A model generated the notes under the pieces. The model was given only the letters and a program-made list of their open reading frames with translations, was not told the origin of the DNA and did no database searches. Positions 1-13,811 of a DNA stretch of 64,000 nt are shown in pieces; the stretch's first letter is position 1; each line of letters opens with the position of its first letter. A program made the position numbers and the translations under genes. The DNA comes from Verticillium longisporum (Eukaryota; Ascomycota; Sordariomycetes; Glomerellales; Plectosphaerellaceae): assembly GCA_019188255.1 (NCBI GenBank), contig JAETXT010000003.1, positions 682,001-746,000 of the forward strand, read 5' to 3'.

Positions 1-515
1 GTGTTCACAGACTATTGGTCGACCTGTCTTGAGTGTGAGGTTGATGATGCCGCAATCCATTTATGTCTCAGAGCAAACCATCTTGAACAAACAAGCACCT
101 ACTTGACCATCTTAGGTACTAGGATATGGTTGTTCACAGGTAGCTGAGAGTTCGTCAATCTATCATACTGCAGGCGTCAAAGCCAGCACAGCATGTCTGA
201 GGCGGTAGGTCGGCTACCATTTGCCGACCATCTCTATCATACCCAATGACGGCATTCAAATGCTCGGTAGTAAAGTAGAATAATCTCTTCGCTTTACTCC
301 GAGACTCAAATGCGCTACAATAAGGGACGGGCAGATGAGAGACGACATGACGGGAGACTACGCATGGCGGCCCGGCGACCGAGAGGCCCAGCTCGCAGTG
401 GGGCAAATCCACCACAATTGGCCTAACTCCAGAATGCAAAAGTCATCAACCCCCCCGCCAAACTCTCACACTCACCTACCCTTGTCTCGTGCCCCTCCAT
501 CACATCACGCCCACC
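1..515. other. Spacer before first gene
   Basis: No protein family is recognised on either strand. Short open frames overlap here but have no domain-like content. The last ~60 bases are a C-rich, A-poor leader running into a favourable ATG context (CCACC before the start at 516), consistent with the 5' UTR of the next gene. Confidence 0.5.
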
Positions 516-978
516 ATGGCAGACACCGACGACGCCGGAGGTCTCTTCAGCATCGCCATATCCGACAGCGAGGACGAGGCCAAGGCCGAGGAGAAGAAGC
601 AGCGCGCCGGGCAGACCGAAGAGGAGTTCCGGGCCATCAAGGCCTCTTACAAGGCCAAGATTGAAAACGGCGAGGTCAGCCAGTGTTCTCTCTTGTCATG
701 CGGGTCCCTGTGGAGTGATTCAGGAGGCTGACCAGCTGCTACAGATTTGGATGGGCATCTCACTGCCGCTGGAGGAGAGCGCCAACAAGCCGGTGGCGCA
801 GGAGCTGCTGCACGCTGTGGAGGAGCTGTATTTCTTCCGGAGGTATGAGGAGGGTGCACGATTTGCGAGGAGGGTGCTTGAGACCAGCGGCGGTCTGTTG
901 GATGATGAGCACAGGGAGGTGTTGACGCTGTACGAGAAGAAATGTTTGGCCAAAACGGGGCACAATGAAGCGAAATGA
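516..978 (+). CDS. Small TPR-like fungal protein, two exons
   Basis: Exon 1 is 516..674 and exon 2 is 724..978, joined across a 49-bp GT-AG intron in phase 0, giving about 137 residues. The N-terminal ~50 residues are acidic and lysine-rich (DSEDEAKAEEKK), probably disordered. The C-terminal half is helical, with two helix-turn-helix-like units (LLHAVEELYFFRRYEEGARF, then a leucine-rich helix) that resemble tetratricopeptide repeats. The start at 516 is chosen for its good context and because the acidic start of the protein fits the helical exon. No enzyme motif is visible. I recognise a TPR-like fold but not a named family, and the function is unknown. The donor (GTCAGC) is unusual, so the exact junction is less certain than the frames. 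Confidence 0.6.
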
Positions 979-1540
979 AAACCTTACGATGCATGCAAGC
1001 AAAGCGAAATGGCCTGTTGTGGTTTGGTCCCTGAAGTGTTATTGTTAGCTATGCCTTTCCCTGAGTGTCAATGGGCACATGAGCAGGGCACTAAAGTACG
1101 TGTCCATTCGTCCAAGCAATCATTAGCCTGCAAACATCGTTGACAGCCGTTGAACAACAAAGCGTCAGATGAGTCATTCGACATGCGGCACGCAAGGTGG
1201 TGTGAAAGCAGATTGGAGAGTCTATTATTCTCAGAAGCTCTATGCTTCCTCTAATGTGCGAACGCGTTGTGAACGCGCCGCGGCTCTATGCAGTGTATGG
1301 GGTATTCTCGACGCCAATTATACAAAAACGGAAACGGCTTCCCGAAACCGTTGAAAAATCATGCCCTGCCAACGCCCGTTGTTTTGTGTCCCTTTGTCTA
1401 AACCCGTCCCATTTTAGGTACCAGCATTTGTAGCCGGTGATGCTGTTGAACGCTCACAAGTCATGGAGAAAAGTTGCTCGGTCGAATCATGTCTGTGTGG
1501 TGCGCGTGGTGTCGTCCGTACGTATTGTTGTACGAGTGAC
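979..1540. other. Convergent intergenic region
   Basis: This lies between the 3' ends of a plus-strand and a minus-strand gene. It holds short open frames only and no recognised domain. A donor-like GTAAGT overlaps the stop of the next gene, so a small extra 3' exon of that gene inside this stretch cannot be excluded. Confidence 0.5.
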
Positions 1541-2119
1541 TTACGCAGTCGCCCTCTGAGTGCTCATCATACGCTCGCGTTCGCGCTCCTCGGCAAAGAC
1601 GCGGCGGCTCATCTCGAGAACAGCCTCGAAGCCCTCGCGGCCCTTGGACGCGTTCTCGTTGAAACGACTGACGAGCGAGTCCTCGATGCTGTTCTTGATG
1701 CGCTGCCAGCCGCCACAGAGGGCGGTGACCTTGGCATCCTGAACAAACTGAGTCTGCGTAGGGCTCAGGGGCTTGTAGACGACGGTCTCTTGGACAGAAA
1801 CGAGGTTGGACCATGTCAGGTTCTGTGAGACCATGGTGACAGTCTTGCGGGCGGGATCCACGTAAGACGTCTCGTACATGTAGGAAACATCCATGGTGTT
1901 GCCCATCAGCGACTTGAGCCACTCGGGGGCAGTCTGCTTGCAGGTGATGAGACGCTCAGTGCGAAGAATGCCCGACTCCGGATCGACGCGGCGGGCGAGG
2001 GTATCGACAGCGATGACATGAGTCGACTTGTCGTTCCACGGGCAGTACTTGTTCCAGTTGGCTGTGGAAACTTCCTCCCAGGAGTAGTTGAATGTGACTG
2101 AGTTGGAGAAGACCTTCAT
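1541..2119 (-). CDS. PRELI/MSF1 (Ups-like) lipid transfer protein
   Basis: A 192-residue protein beginning MKVFSNSVTFNYSWEEV, the hallmark start of PRELI/MSF1 proteins. It continues with the family's conserved TERLITCKQ and YVDPARKTVTM segments and an ALCGGWQRIKNSIE helix. Known members (yeast Ups1/Ups2/Ups3) work in the mitochondrial intermembrane space with Mdm35, moving phosphatidic acid or phosphatidylserine between membranes for cardiolipin and phosphatidylethanolamine synthesis. Length matches the family (about 170-195). The open frame extends 54 codons further upstream, but that extension is proline/threonine-rich and not family-like, so the inner ATG at 2119 was chosen. The stop codon overlaps a GTAAGT donor-like sequence, so the C-terminus may be spliced differently. 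Which Ups paralogue this is cannot be told from sequence alone. Confidence 0.88.
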   Translation of the reverse strand: MKVFSNSVTFNYSWEEVSTANWNKYCPWNDKSTHVIAVDTLARRVDPESGILRTERLITCKQTAPEWLKSLMGNTMDVSYMYETSYVDPARKTVTMVSQNLTWSNLVSVQETVVYKPLSPTQTQFVQDAKVTALCGGWQRIKNSIEDSLVSRFNENASKGREGFEAVLEMSRRVFAEERERERMMSTQRATA

Positions 2120-3243
2120 GGTGGCGATGGCTCCGAGACAAGAGCTCGCTCGCCTGTTGGTGTTTGTAGCAGGGCAAGGAAGGCGACAGTCGGGTTGAAG
2201 TAATCGAGTTGTCGCGTGTGGTGTAGGGTTGGTTTTCGTGTAGTTGGTGTTGTAGGTTTCGGTAGAGCTTGGATGACTCAAGCTTCTTTGATAATAATCG
2301 ATGGTATACGATTCTGATCTGTAGATGGATCGAAGGGGGATTGATTCCCTTTTGACGGAAAAGAGTGGAGGAGGTCGTGTGCGGGTTTTTTAGGGAGCGG
2401 GCCAAGATTTTCTGGGATTCCGGAGAAGGAGAGGCATTCTCTGGCTTGTGAGTGGCGCTTGGACGGGCACTTAGTCATCTAGCACCCTTTGGGACTAGCG
2501 TCTCCAGGGGTGGGAAAGGACCGGAAGAGATGGTTGCTGGGCACAGCATGTGATTGGCCCATTTGGTACGCCGGCGACTTCCTTCCCTTCCTTCCCCTTC
2601 CTGCGTCGCTCCCGACGTCCGAACTTTCGCCCCTTCCCCCGCGCCAACTCCGATTTTACTGCGCCTGGCGCCTGCTGATCGGTTCGAGAGCCATCCTTTC
2701 AGCGCCCCCTTGGGTGCGGCCGGACCGCGGAAAAGATGGATCCGTTTCGCCCACGCCGTTGATCATGGAACGAACTCGGCCAAGCTGGACCCGGATGCCA
2801 GATCCAGGTCCAGGGTCCTCTACCATCGTCGGTCGCTGACTGGTTAGCCGCGGCAATACCTGGTTGGCCGCCTCCGCATACCCACGGCAATCTTTTCCAC
2901 TGTACATTCTCCATTACATCACACGTCGCCAGCTATCATCATCCGCCACCTGATGGCAATGATGTGCAGCTGCACATCCAGGGTCCTCGTCCATCTCCAA
3001 CGATTGGCCCAGAGTTCTGGAAGCCACAGGGTCATTCTTCTGGATCAGTCGCTCCGGATCATCACAGCTTCACTCAACCAACCCACAGCATCAAAAGGCC
3101 ACCACTTACGTCACAGCCACGCGCATTGCAACAACCACATTGGCCAAATTGCTTTATGCCGCAATCATCACCAGTTCTTTCAACACAACAGTCAAATGGC
3201 GGCTTCGTCATCAAGAAATCGACTTTCGTGTTATTTGTCCAGC
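2120..3243. other. Intergenic region, no gene seen
   Basis: This is the upstream region of the PRELI gene running to the 3' end of the aminopeptidase gene. It contains pyrimidine-rich tracts around 2580-2660. Overlapping short frames on both strands lack recognisable domains, and no RNA gene is seen. Confidence 0.5.
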
Positions 3244-4767
<1,524 letters not shown>

Positions 4768-5612
4768 ATTGGCTCTGTGTCGTATCAGTAGCGTGTAAGT
4801 TGGGGTGTGGTTGAATGTGGGAGGAGAATTTGTCCCCCACCTGCGGTTATCCAAGGCGCGCGGGGCAGGCCCCATAGATGCAATACGAGCAAGCTCATGA
4901 CGGTTACATGAATATCCATCACATCATTCGTCGTCACGCTGCCATTCAAGTTGTTGCATATTGATCCACTCAATCAGGCTCGGTCAGAACTCTTGCTCAT
5001 CGCATGGTGATATTTCCACCCAGATATGCACAGTTGTACCTATCAGTGCGACGATGATATGCGGCTGTACTTTCCCTCAATCATCCATGCCTATTCCTTT
5101 CCTCCAGCTGCGACATATTTTTCTGCCAGGTGGGCAAGCCATTTCAAAGGCTAGAAATGGCTCAGGAGTCCAGACTGCCGGGATCTGAAACGTTCATTAC
5201 TAGGACCGGAGGAACATGCAAACTTGGTGGCATATCCCTGACCTCTTCTATACGGAGACAGCCTGGTGAAGTCCACTGCACCACGTACCATTCGGGTCAA
5301 GGTGCGCGCATCCTGAGTTTTAATAGAAACTGTGTTCACAGGGAGGTTCTGCGAGAAACTCCTTTCCTGTCCGACACCAACGAATGTAGAAATCAACTTG
5401 GTATCATATTGCAGCTCATTCAAACTAGGCTTTTCAACTAAAGACTGGCATAAATAACGGGTTACGTCTCGAAATAGCGGGGGCATCGAGTCCGGCGACA
5501 AGTCCGCGCATGCTGGCCGAATCTCTGCAGCACAACGGCTGCAGCTTTAGATGTAGAGACCTCTCCCCGAGGCCGAGAGGCATTCTGAGGAAGCTTTACA
5601 GCCATGAGAAAA
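4768..5612. other. Intergenic region, no gene seen
   Basis: Several overlapping frames of 60-116 codons occur on both strands (for example 5151..5501 minus) but none shows a known domain, conserved-looking spacing or supportive splice sites. It probably holds the aminopeptidase promoter and the 3' UTR of the next gene. Confidence 0.45.
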
Positions 5613-6907
5613 CTAGCGCCCACTCAGCTGGCTCATTTGGCTTGCCAAGCTGAGGCCTGTACCTTTGCGCTCTTGTAACGCTTTGGTCCAGCGTCGCGAG
5701 TCATCAATAGGCTTCCCACTGCCCGTCAGGCCCAACACTTCCATGAGCTCGGGGACCTCAGCATGGTCGCGTGTCGAGCGCATTCGGTGGCACCAAGTGA
5801 TGCGCTTCTCCTCGGTACTGTACTGAACGTCGCCACCGTCGTCATGGACTGAGCCGGACAACCTCTGCGTGTCCTGTGCGGTGATGGCATCGCCAAGTGT
5901 CCGATCAACTTCTTCGGCTTGCGGTGTTGTGACTGGCGTCATGAGATCCATGGGTTCGAAGAGGAACTCGCCACCAACCTGCTGGAAGTCGCCGCTCTTT
6001 GTCGCCAGGCCTGTGGTCACCTGCTTTAGGCCTTGGACAATGGAGGAGCCTGCAGACTTTAGAATGCTCTTCTTCATGTAAGCGGGCTTCGATCCCAGGT
6101 CCCAAGTCCGCGTCATTTCAAACTTCTTATAAAGACTACGGGTCGGGTCGGTGTAGATTGGGAATGGACAATTTGTTGTTTCCGCGTACATCTGAATCAG
6201 ACCTGGGTCACCACAGCCAATGACAGTGATGAAGGTACTGACAGGCAATCGGAGAAGCGACTCGGTGGTGATAGACTCGGAGACGGCGCGAAGAAACTCC
6301 TGGCAATTCTAGAGCTGGTCAGTGGTCTGCGTGATTGAAGGGTGCCATCGGCGAGACTTACTCCACAAAAGAAATGTCGGACGAAAATGAACAGCATGCG
6401 GCGTGCCACATTCCGACCACTGTGCAAACTCTTGAAGGTGTGCGTTTTGCCATGGCGATCGAGAAGCACGTAGTTTTCGACTTTCCTGATCAGCTCAGTC
6501 GAGGGAATCTCGTTATTGGTCTCAATTTCGCCTTCAAAGTCCTTGGGCTTGGAGGTGTCGACTTCAACAGATGTCGCTCTCGTCGAACTATCTGCTCCTT
6601 GTGTCGTCGGTGTGGTTGGTGATTTGGAGCCTTCTGCTTGAGTTGGCTGAATAGATGGGTCGAGGGTTTGATGGTGCGCTGTGGACACTCCGAGAGTGTT
6701 GTCTACCTGCGAGAGACCATGCGATGCGGCATTTGCAGGCAGAGGCGCCTGGTACAGGGGAAGGCTGGCCGTCGTAGCTTGGGAGGTGGTGTCTTGGGCA
6801 ACGGCTGGTGGTGGTCCTTCGATGGGTGTGGTCGTCGATTTGTTCTGGTCCACAGTTGACGGCGTCGCGCCGCCTGCCGTGGTGGGGATGGGCTCCGCTG
6901 TAGCCAT
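5613..6907 (-). CDS. AhpC/TSA antioxidant-domain protein
   Basis: Exons 6362..6907 and 5613..6308, phase 0, about 413 residues. The first ~130 residues are a Pro/Thr/Ser/Ala-rich disordered tail. A thioredoxin-like domain follows: strand-forming MLFIFVRHFFCG, and across the intron NCQEFLR, so the redox motif reads C-G-N-C, with the intron splitting the motif. Downstream are TFITVIGCGDPGLIQMYAE and FPIYTDPTRSLYKKFEM, matching the PRXL2/AAED1-type AhpC/TSA domain found in fungal proteins. The ~150-residue C-terminal part is poorly conserved. The likely role is a peroxiredoxin-like or thiol redox function, but the physiological substrate is unknown. The start is the first ATG of the open frame and the gene is flanked by non-coding DNA on both sides. 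Confidence 0.82.
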
Positions 6908-8084
6908 AATGTCCGCAGTGAGAGATCGATAGCCAGCGTCTTTTACAGTTGAAGAGGAAGAGTAAATCGATAAGTTGTTTGCAAGTCGACGAGCCGAAGA
7001 AGAGGTCCTGGAACACCCTGGAACAAGTGATGATGTAGACTGGAGGCGCAGCAGGGACAGGCCACCGACCCCAAGTTATGTGAGGGTCCAGGACCCCTGG
7101 ACGCAAAACGATGCGGTCAGACCAGGATCTGGCACCACCAAGTCGCCTGCCGATTTAGCCAGCGCCCAGTCAGACGTGCAGACGATTGCACGACAGTAAC
7201 ATCAATTGCTGCCAAAAACCGGGAACCAAGTTGGGCGGTGGCACTTGGTAGCGAATCGCAGTGTTATTTTGGGCATCGCCTTGTTTCCTGGTTGTTGGAT
7301 GCCTTCGATGGTCGTTGGATGCCTCCCGCAAGCTGGCGTGGTGTTTCATTGCTGTATGAGGTCATCTTGTTCCATTGCAATACTCACATTGGGTAACCGC
7401 CCCGCCTCTTTGCAATGGCACTGCTACCCACGATCGCTGAATGCCAAACATACCTCAGCCACTGAAGAGCTTACTCGCCCTCTGGTATACCCCTGCCAAC
7501 GTTTATTGGACGCGTTCTTTGATCGCCCGTTGTCGTGAGGCTGGATGATGTGCCAAGGAAATCACCTGCAGGAGATCAGCAGAGGCTCCGAATCCGAAGC
7601 TGCCCCAACCCACATGAGGGGACGTTATGTGTATCGGAAATATATCCTCAAGCACGATGTTGTATCTTTAAGCGCGCGTTGGACCTTAAACGCCCACATA
7701 CTGACGGATTTCAGGGCTGGGCTGTACTGCACCTGACCACCAATGAGTAACACTGACGTTGGCTTGTGACTGGGCAGTGGTCGTCGTTCTTTCCACAAGA
7801 GTAATTCTCACCGGGACACACTGGGTCATTCTTTCTCCAAAGCGCAATACGCTTTTCTGTAAGGGCCAGAAGCAGTTGGCATCTGTTTTTCCGATTAAAA
7901 ATATATCTTACTCCCTGAACCGGCCTGGTCTATCATACCTACCTGACCTTGCATTGACATCCCGACCCAAAAGCTCATGTATAGCTCCTTACAAAGGCCT
8001 GCTATGCTGCATCACATCCCTGTGAAGCACGAGGCGTCACATAAGCGATAACTCTTCCATAGGGCTTTCAGAGGTGTTCCCACC
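6908..8084. other. Divergent promoter region
   Basis: This separates the minus-strand AhpC/TSA gene and the plus-strand coiled-coil gene. Only short frames without domain signatures were found. Confidence 0.5.
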
Positions 8085-9453
8085 ATGCATCAATTTTCGC
8101 GATCCCCTGTCCGATCCTCAAAACCATTCCGGCAGCCGCACCACGGTTCTGCAATACCTACGCCACGCGATACCGAAAGGTCCAACAAACGTGGCACGGG
8201 AACCCCTCTCACGTCCTTTCGGTCTCGTCTGTTTGGCTATGATGACCACAACCAAAGCCGAAGTCTAGCCCTTGGCCCCGAAGTCAGGAGACCAGGTCGC
8301 GACAGGGAAACCCACCCGTTTACCCCTTACATTGCAGCTGTTGCAGACCATGCAGGAACAGAATTCCAGCCTAATCGGCCGTTCCATAGTGCATTTGAAC
8401 ACGGCAGGTTATCTGGTCGAAAAGTTCGTCTGAACCAGGCGCGGGAGGTGGTATCCCACACTCCGACGGACATTACCTCTGCCAAATATGAGGCCAGCCC
8501 ACTACTGCAGCTTTTCCTCAAGCCCCAACGTTCTGGCACGGTGTATCCCTCGCGTCTTGATAAGCGACCCATCCGCAGCAACAATTCTGGCGAAATAGTG
8601 AATGATATTGGGCACAACTACCACAAGGCGACACCGCCGCTTCGAGAGGTGGCAGCGCGCCCATCAGCCGTCGACGTACCCCGTCAACTCCCAGCCTCCA
8701 ATGCAAAGAGCATTGATGAACTCAAGGGTAAGCCGAACTTTTGTATCCATCTCATAAGTCTTTCAGAGCAACGTTTGCCAGATCTTAGAAGATCAGAAGA
8801 GAGGAAAGGAAGTGAGAAGACGGGACTTTGCTAACCATCGCCGCGTTGGACAGACCGCTACGGCGAGCTGAGTGCAGCCCTACAAGCTGACGTGTGCACC
8901 GCTCTTGACGACAGCCATGCTGCCCTCGCCGATCGCGTGTCCGTCCTCTCCGCAGAGCAAGGAGACTTCCTCGATCGTTACGCGGATCTGACGGTCGACT
9001 TTGGCCAACCCCTGTCCGAGAGCTACGTCTACGACCAAGAGCGAGAAGGTGACGCTCCCGGCGAGAAGATCTTTGTCGGAGATGTCGTGGCCGAACTGCA
9101 GGAACACCTCGTCGAGACAGAGAAGCTTCTCGCCGGAGAGTGGGAGCGGTGGGACGAGTGCAAGGCCGCCGAGGAGAGGGCAGCTGCTTCTTTGATCCAG
9201 GATCTGAAAGCCAGACCAGACCTTCACGGGAGACTGGACTGCGAGGTGAAGAAGTGGGAGAAGGAGATGCAGAGACTCGCCAAGAGAGCTGCTGACAAGA
9301 TGTCCCAGCTTGAAAAGGTGCGTGACCTCAATTACCACTGTTCGCTCTGGGACACTGACGGTTTTCACTCAAAAGTCACTGGAGAGGGAGCGTAACGATG
9401 CGATTCGGCGGAGCGCTGCAAGTTTCGAGCTTGAGCTCAGACAGTTCCGCTGA
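8085..9453 (+). CDS. Coiled-coil protein of unknown function, three exons
   Basis: Exons 8085..8727, 8854..9317 and 9376..9453 give 394 residues, with phase-consistent GT-AG junctions (GTAAGC and GTGCGT donors). Residues 1-215 are basic, Ser/Arg/Pro-rich and probably disordered. From about 215 to the end the protein is charged and helical with heptad-like spacing (ELQEHLVETEKLLAGEWER, EVKKWEKEMQRLAKRAADKM, ending ELRQFR), a clear coiled-coil. The start has a CCACC context. The basic tail plus coiled-coil layout is common in cytoskeletal, spindle and kinetochore-associated fungal proteins, but no named family is recognised, so this is only a suggestion. There is no signal peptide or membrane segment. 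Confidence 0.72.
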
Positions 9454-10087
9454 GGAAAAGGTAAGCCCAGAAGATGATGCACTGAGCAGTCATTTGTTTT
9501 TGGGAGTCAGGAATGATTGCTTCATACATGTAAGGAAGCCTGAAGCGGCGGTTTATGATGGGCGGATGTTACTGGAGGGCTTGCTACTCATAACAGAAAC
9601 GAGAGCACAGGAGTGGCCGAGAAAGGTCTCGTCTTGCATCGTGTAATGTATAAATCATCTTTGATTGTCTGGGCATCTAGGCAGGTAGACGGCTCGTGGT
9701 CGAACCAATCGACTCCAACCAACTCATCTGTGTATGTATATGCCGGCTCACGTGCAACTCATGCCATGCAACCCTGATGCCGATGCCAACGCCACTTTTT
9801 CATGTGCGAAATCAGCACATGTGCCTACCAATCAATCAGTCAAACAAGCAACCAACCAACGCCGGGCCAATGAACCTCCTCCGCCTATCTCTCATGAATT
9901 GCAGCTGTTCCTCCCCTTTTCTTTTTCCAAGCCTGCTCAGGGATATCTCGCCTCCGTCATCGCTTCCGCTGCGCGTCGCCATTGCTCCGGCGGGCAGGAG
10001 AAAAAAAAAGTTGCTTCGCACGTTTGTCGTGCGAACCTCTTTTTCTTGCTTTTTTTCGCTTTTCGCTTGTTTCTTATCGCTCTCCCT
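9454..10087. other. Intergenic region between convergent genes
   Basis: It contains pyrimidine/T-rich tracts (about 10015-10080) consistent with the 3' UTR and polyadenylation region of the downstream minus-strand gene. No domain-bearing frame is seen. Confidence 0.5.
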
Positions 10088-11445
10088 TTACTGCTCCTCC
10101 TGGACGGTGACGGCCCACTCGTGCTCCTCACCTCCGTACATGATGTCGCACATGTAGCCCTTGAGCTTGAGGGTGAGCTCGCCGCCCTCGCCGGAGCCCA
10201 TGCCGATGTTGATGTCCTTGCCGCGGTGGTGGATGAGGGAGATGGGGCAGACAAAGTACTGTGGGCGTCGCATGTCAGCATACGGGTTGGACTGATCGAA
10301 AACAGATTGGGACAGGGTGGGGGGGGGGGGTGGTGAAAACGGGGGTGCCAGTGGCAAAGGACTCGAGCAGGCGGCCCTCAGCATCGGCCTCGATGACCTC
10401 GTCGATGGAGTACTTGCGCTCGACAACGTCGACCTGGCCAGCGAGGCGCTCGCGGGCCAGGGCGACGACGCTACGGCGGTTGACGCCGTCAAGGATGAGC
10501 CTGTCGTCCAGGGGCGCCGTGACGAGCTCAGTCTTGGAGGGGCCCTGCTTGCTCTTCCTGGCGACGAAGAAGTTGCTGGCGCCGGCCTCGGTGCAGAGCT
10601 GGTCCTCGCCGTAGAGCCAGAGGATCTGGCCGAAGCCGCGCTTGCGAGCCTCGACGGTGGCGGCCAGGGAGGGGCCGTAGTTGGCGCCGACCTTGGCGTA
10701 GCCGAAGCCGCCGACCCAGGCGCGGACCTGGTCCTCGGGGACGTGTGCAGGCGCATGCCGCCGGGGGCGAGTCCATGCGGGGCATGAAGGAGACGATGAT
10801 GTAGAGCATGGCCTCGGAGGGGGCCTGGACGCCGAGCTGGGACTGGGTGCCGATCATGGTGGGGCGGATGTAGAGGAAGGAGCCCGGGCGGTCGCGGGGC
10901 AGCCACTTGGGGCCGTCGACGGCGAGCAGGGCGTGCAGCAGCTTCTCGAGCTCGGCGGGCGGGAAAGCGGGGAGAGAGATGCGCAGGGTCGACATGAGCA
11001 TGCGGGCGGCGTTGAGGCTCGGGCGGAACAGGCGAAGGCGGCCGTCCTCGCCGCGGTAGCACTTGAGGCCCTCGAAGCACTCGGTGGCGTAGTGGAGGAC
11101 GGAGGCGGTGGGCATGAGTGAGAGGGGGCCGTAAGCCTTGAGCTCGGGGGCGGCCCAGCCGGTGGTGGCATTCCAGGTAGCGGTGATCATGTGGTCGGTG
11201 CAGATGGTTTGGGTGCCCGAGTTGGCGACAGCCTCCGAGGGCACGGCGCGGGGGTTGGTGTTGCGGGTGAAGACGAGCTTGGAGGCGTCGAGCTCGGCGG
11301 GCTGGGAGACCTTCTTGCCATTGGCGTCGGCGCTGACGCCGACGGCGCTACCATTCTTGACAGGCAGGGCATCAAGCTTGCGCTCGATGGCTGAGGAGGT
11401 CAGGTCGACGTCCTGGACGCCGGGGGAGACGGCGGCGGGGGCCAT
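10088..11445 (-). CDS. Branched-chain amino acid aminotransferase, two frame breaks
   Basis: A PLP enzyme that transfers amino groups between Leu/Ile/Val and 2-oxoglutarate. Exons are 10341..11445 and 10088..10258. The intron carries a CTGAC branch-like site and a 12-C run. Family blocks in order are ATECFEGLKCYRGEDG, FLYIRPTMIGTQSQLGV, GGFGYAKVGANYG (the Lys is the PLP-linked residue), QILWLYGEDQLCTEAG, GELTLKLKGYMCDIMYGG and the C-terminal EHEWAV. The reading frame shifts twice within about 30 bases, at a five-G run (10763..10767) and a four-G run (10737..10740). In both places one missing base would rejoin perfectly conserved sequence. The open frame continues to an earlier ATG at 11547, which may add a mitochondrial presequence, so the start is uncertain. 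Yeast has mitochondrial Bat1 and cytosolic Bat2; which this is cannot be decided. Confidence 0.9.
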
Positions 11446-12215
11446 GGCGATGTATTCGAGGTGCTTTGGCTTTTGCGGGGGGAAGGCGGCGTGTTGAGGT
11501 GTCGAGTCGAAGGAGACCAAAGTCGGCGGGAGATGTTGGAGGGACACTGGAGGTGGAAATTTTCGTAGGTCAAGTCAAGATTGGAGGGAGGAGAGGAAAC
11601 AAAGAGTCTTGTACGAGGAAGGAAGGTGTTTATTGTACCCCGTGTGGATAGAGTGTGTGTGTCTGTGTGTGAGTGACTGATCCGACCAAGCCACTACCAC
11701 GGCCCAATGCCGGCTGGCTGCGGTCGAAGGTCAGTTCCGTCACTTGTTCGACGGACCCCCTGGTCACGCCGGCCCCATCCCGTCCTCACCATCATCCATG
11801 GCCATGTTCTCACCCTCGCCATCAGCCAGCAGCCAGCAGCCAGCACTCATGCCCATGCCCATGCTGACGTTTGAGCAGGGAAGAGACAGGTGACCGTGAC
11901 TCGAGCGCCAATGCTTACTGCTACCGGTGCTCGTTGGCATGGAAGATAATGGTATGGGTACAGGTACAGGTCCAGACGAGGAGTGGGTCGCTTGGCGTCG
12001 ACGGCAGGGCGCGGCTGATAACAGTCTCCGACAATAGGGCGCCGAGAGAGCCCTGCGAGTTTTTGCAGTCCGAGATCCACATTGACATCTCGTGGAGGGG
12101 GCGGGGCGGAGGGGTATCCGGAACCCGATGGGGGGGGATGGATGGATGAATGAGTGGATGACGGCAACGGCGAAGGCGACGAACAGGAAAAAAAATGCAG
12201 AACCTCCTTACCAGC

Positions 12216-12258
12216 CTACCTACCTTAGGTACCTACCTAGGTAGGTAAGGTAACTACC
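12216..12258. repeat. TACCTAGGTA-type palindromic repeat
   Basis: A run of the units TACCTAC, CTTAGGTA and CCTAGGTAGG in both orientations, able to fold on itself. The same motif family recurs in at least five other intergenic places in this window and not in any exon. Confidence 0.7.
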
Positions 12259-12895
12259 AAGGCAGGCAGAGTGGTGGCATCTACCAGCCTACATCTGAGG
12301 AGGTACTACCGGATGTTCCCCACTGCCGTCTAAAAGCCTTGCCTCTCGGTCTTGTCCGCTTCACGTCGAGGGGCCGCCGCCTCGGTAGCACGGCATTGCA
12401 GAACGCTCCCCAATCCACATGGGACATTGCCTCTTGCCCCTTTCCTCTGTTCTGCCACCGCCGCTCCCGCTCCACACCGCCCGTTGTGCTCACCTGCTGA
12501 AGGACAGATCGCGGCCAACAATCGACGGCGTTCGAAACCCCTCGGTCCCCTCAACACCCAATCGGACGGGTCGTGTGTGTGTCGCATGACCCAACCAAGC
12601 GGCCAACAAGCGCGTGCGCACGGCAGGTTGATAACGACGAAAACAACAACACCGGGGAACCATCATCATTTTCCCCCCCGACGCGGAACGAACCCCTCGC
12701 CGTAGGTAGCCGCAGCTAGGCGGGCAGCAGCGCGTGGTTGATGTGGGTCCGCACACGATGCCTCCTTCCTTACCTTCCAGAAGCCTCCTTCTGCTGTTGC
12801 TTTACTCTGCCCCTGCGCCTGCTGCGCTTCCACTACTTGCTGCCACCACCGACTGCCCGATCGGGGAGGCCAGATGAAGCGTCGTCACATGAGTA

Positions 12896-12926
12896 CTTAC
12901 CTACCTACCTAAGGTACCTAGGTACC
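12896..12926. repeat. TACCTAGGTA-type palindromic repeat
   Basis: A second cluster, with CTTACCTACCTACC followed by TAAGGTACCTAGGTACC. Same motif family as at 12216. Confidence 0.65.
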
Positions 12927-13507
12927 CAAGACACGAGCGGCTAGCGCCCTAATACGGCAGGCTGCTGTTGATGCTCCCAGTGCCGATCTGACACGGCTTG
13001 GTCTCGATCCAACTCACGCCATCCACGTGCAACCAAATCCCCATCTAGAAGGTGCCCTTAGACTTGTGGGTGGCACAGCATGGGTGGCTCACTTTGTCTC
13101 CCACTCTAGCTATCCAGGTGCACGGGTGTCTTGGCATGCCCAGCGTAGGCGATGGACGAGGATGGCCACGGGGGGGGTTGTGTTTTTTCGATTTTATCGT
13201 CAGTGCAGCACGTTAAACAGGTGCGTTGACCTCGTTAGGGCATGAATTTTTCAGCTTTCATGACATGCAAGGACGATGCTGCCGACCGCATGATGCGGAG
13301 CAATACTGCAACGAGTTTGAGCGAGTGGGCACCGGCGCGTCTCCGTGCGGGCTGACAGTTGTCCGCCTCTGGAAAGGCAGTCGTGTATAGAACCAGGCAA
13401 AGACAGTATCACCTTACCTCGAGATAGTCCACAGCCCACGTGCTTTTTAGTCAGGCTAGTCGAAGACGAAATCTCTCTTTCCAGGACATCAGGACCCGTC
13501 TGCCACT

Positions 13508-13508
<1 letters not shown>

Positions 13509-13540
<32 letters not shown>
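13509..13540. repeat. (CT)16 microsatellite
   Basis: Sixteen uninterrupted CT units, beside the 3' end of the broken nucleotidyltransferase-like gene. Confidence 0.95.
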
Positions 13541-13543
<3 letters not shown>

Positions 13544-13811
13544 TGGGGCTTTCAAGATGCACATAAGCCTCAGTTTAACAAGCGCAAGCGATTTCTCCAC
13601 CAGGCCTCGCCCGTCGATTCACCCACAAACATATCATGGATCCCCTCGTTTACCAGCGCCATTTGATCCTTACTGAGCACCAGCGGGTGATCAGGCGTGG
13701 CTACTCTGTCCACAAGAAGCCTCTTTGAAAACGAAGAGATCAGTAGTGTCAATGTAAGGGACTTGGTCTTGCTGAATGCCCCCCGAGGCGTCTTGCTGGA
13801 TGTCTCTCAAG

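Larger units (their letters stand above)
11446..13569. other. Repeat-bearing intergenic region
   Basis: About 2.1 kb with no recognised gene. It contains two clusters of the palindromic TACCTAGGTA-type repeat (separate entries), short GC-rich tracts, and a CT microsatellite near 13.5 kb. Open frames here are short and look like chance frames in GC-rich DNA. Confidence 0.55.

Noticed and set aside
10317..10787. 156-codon plus-strand frame near the aminotransferase
   Set aside because: It is antisense to aminotransferase exon 1 and its glycine start comes from the intron C run.
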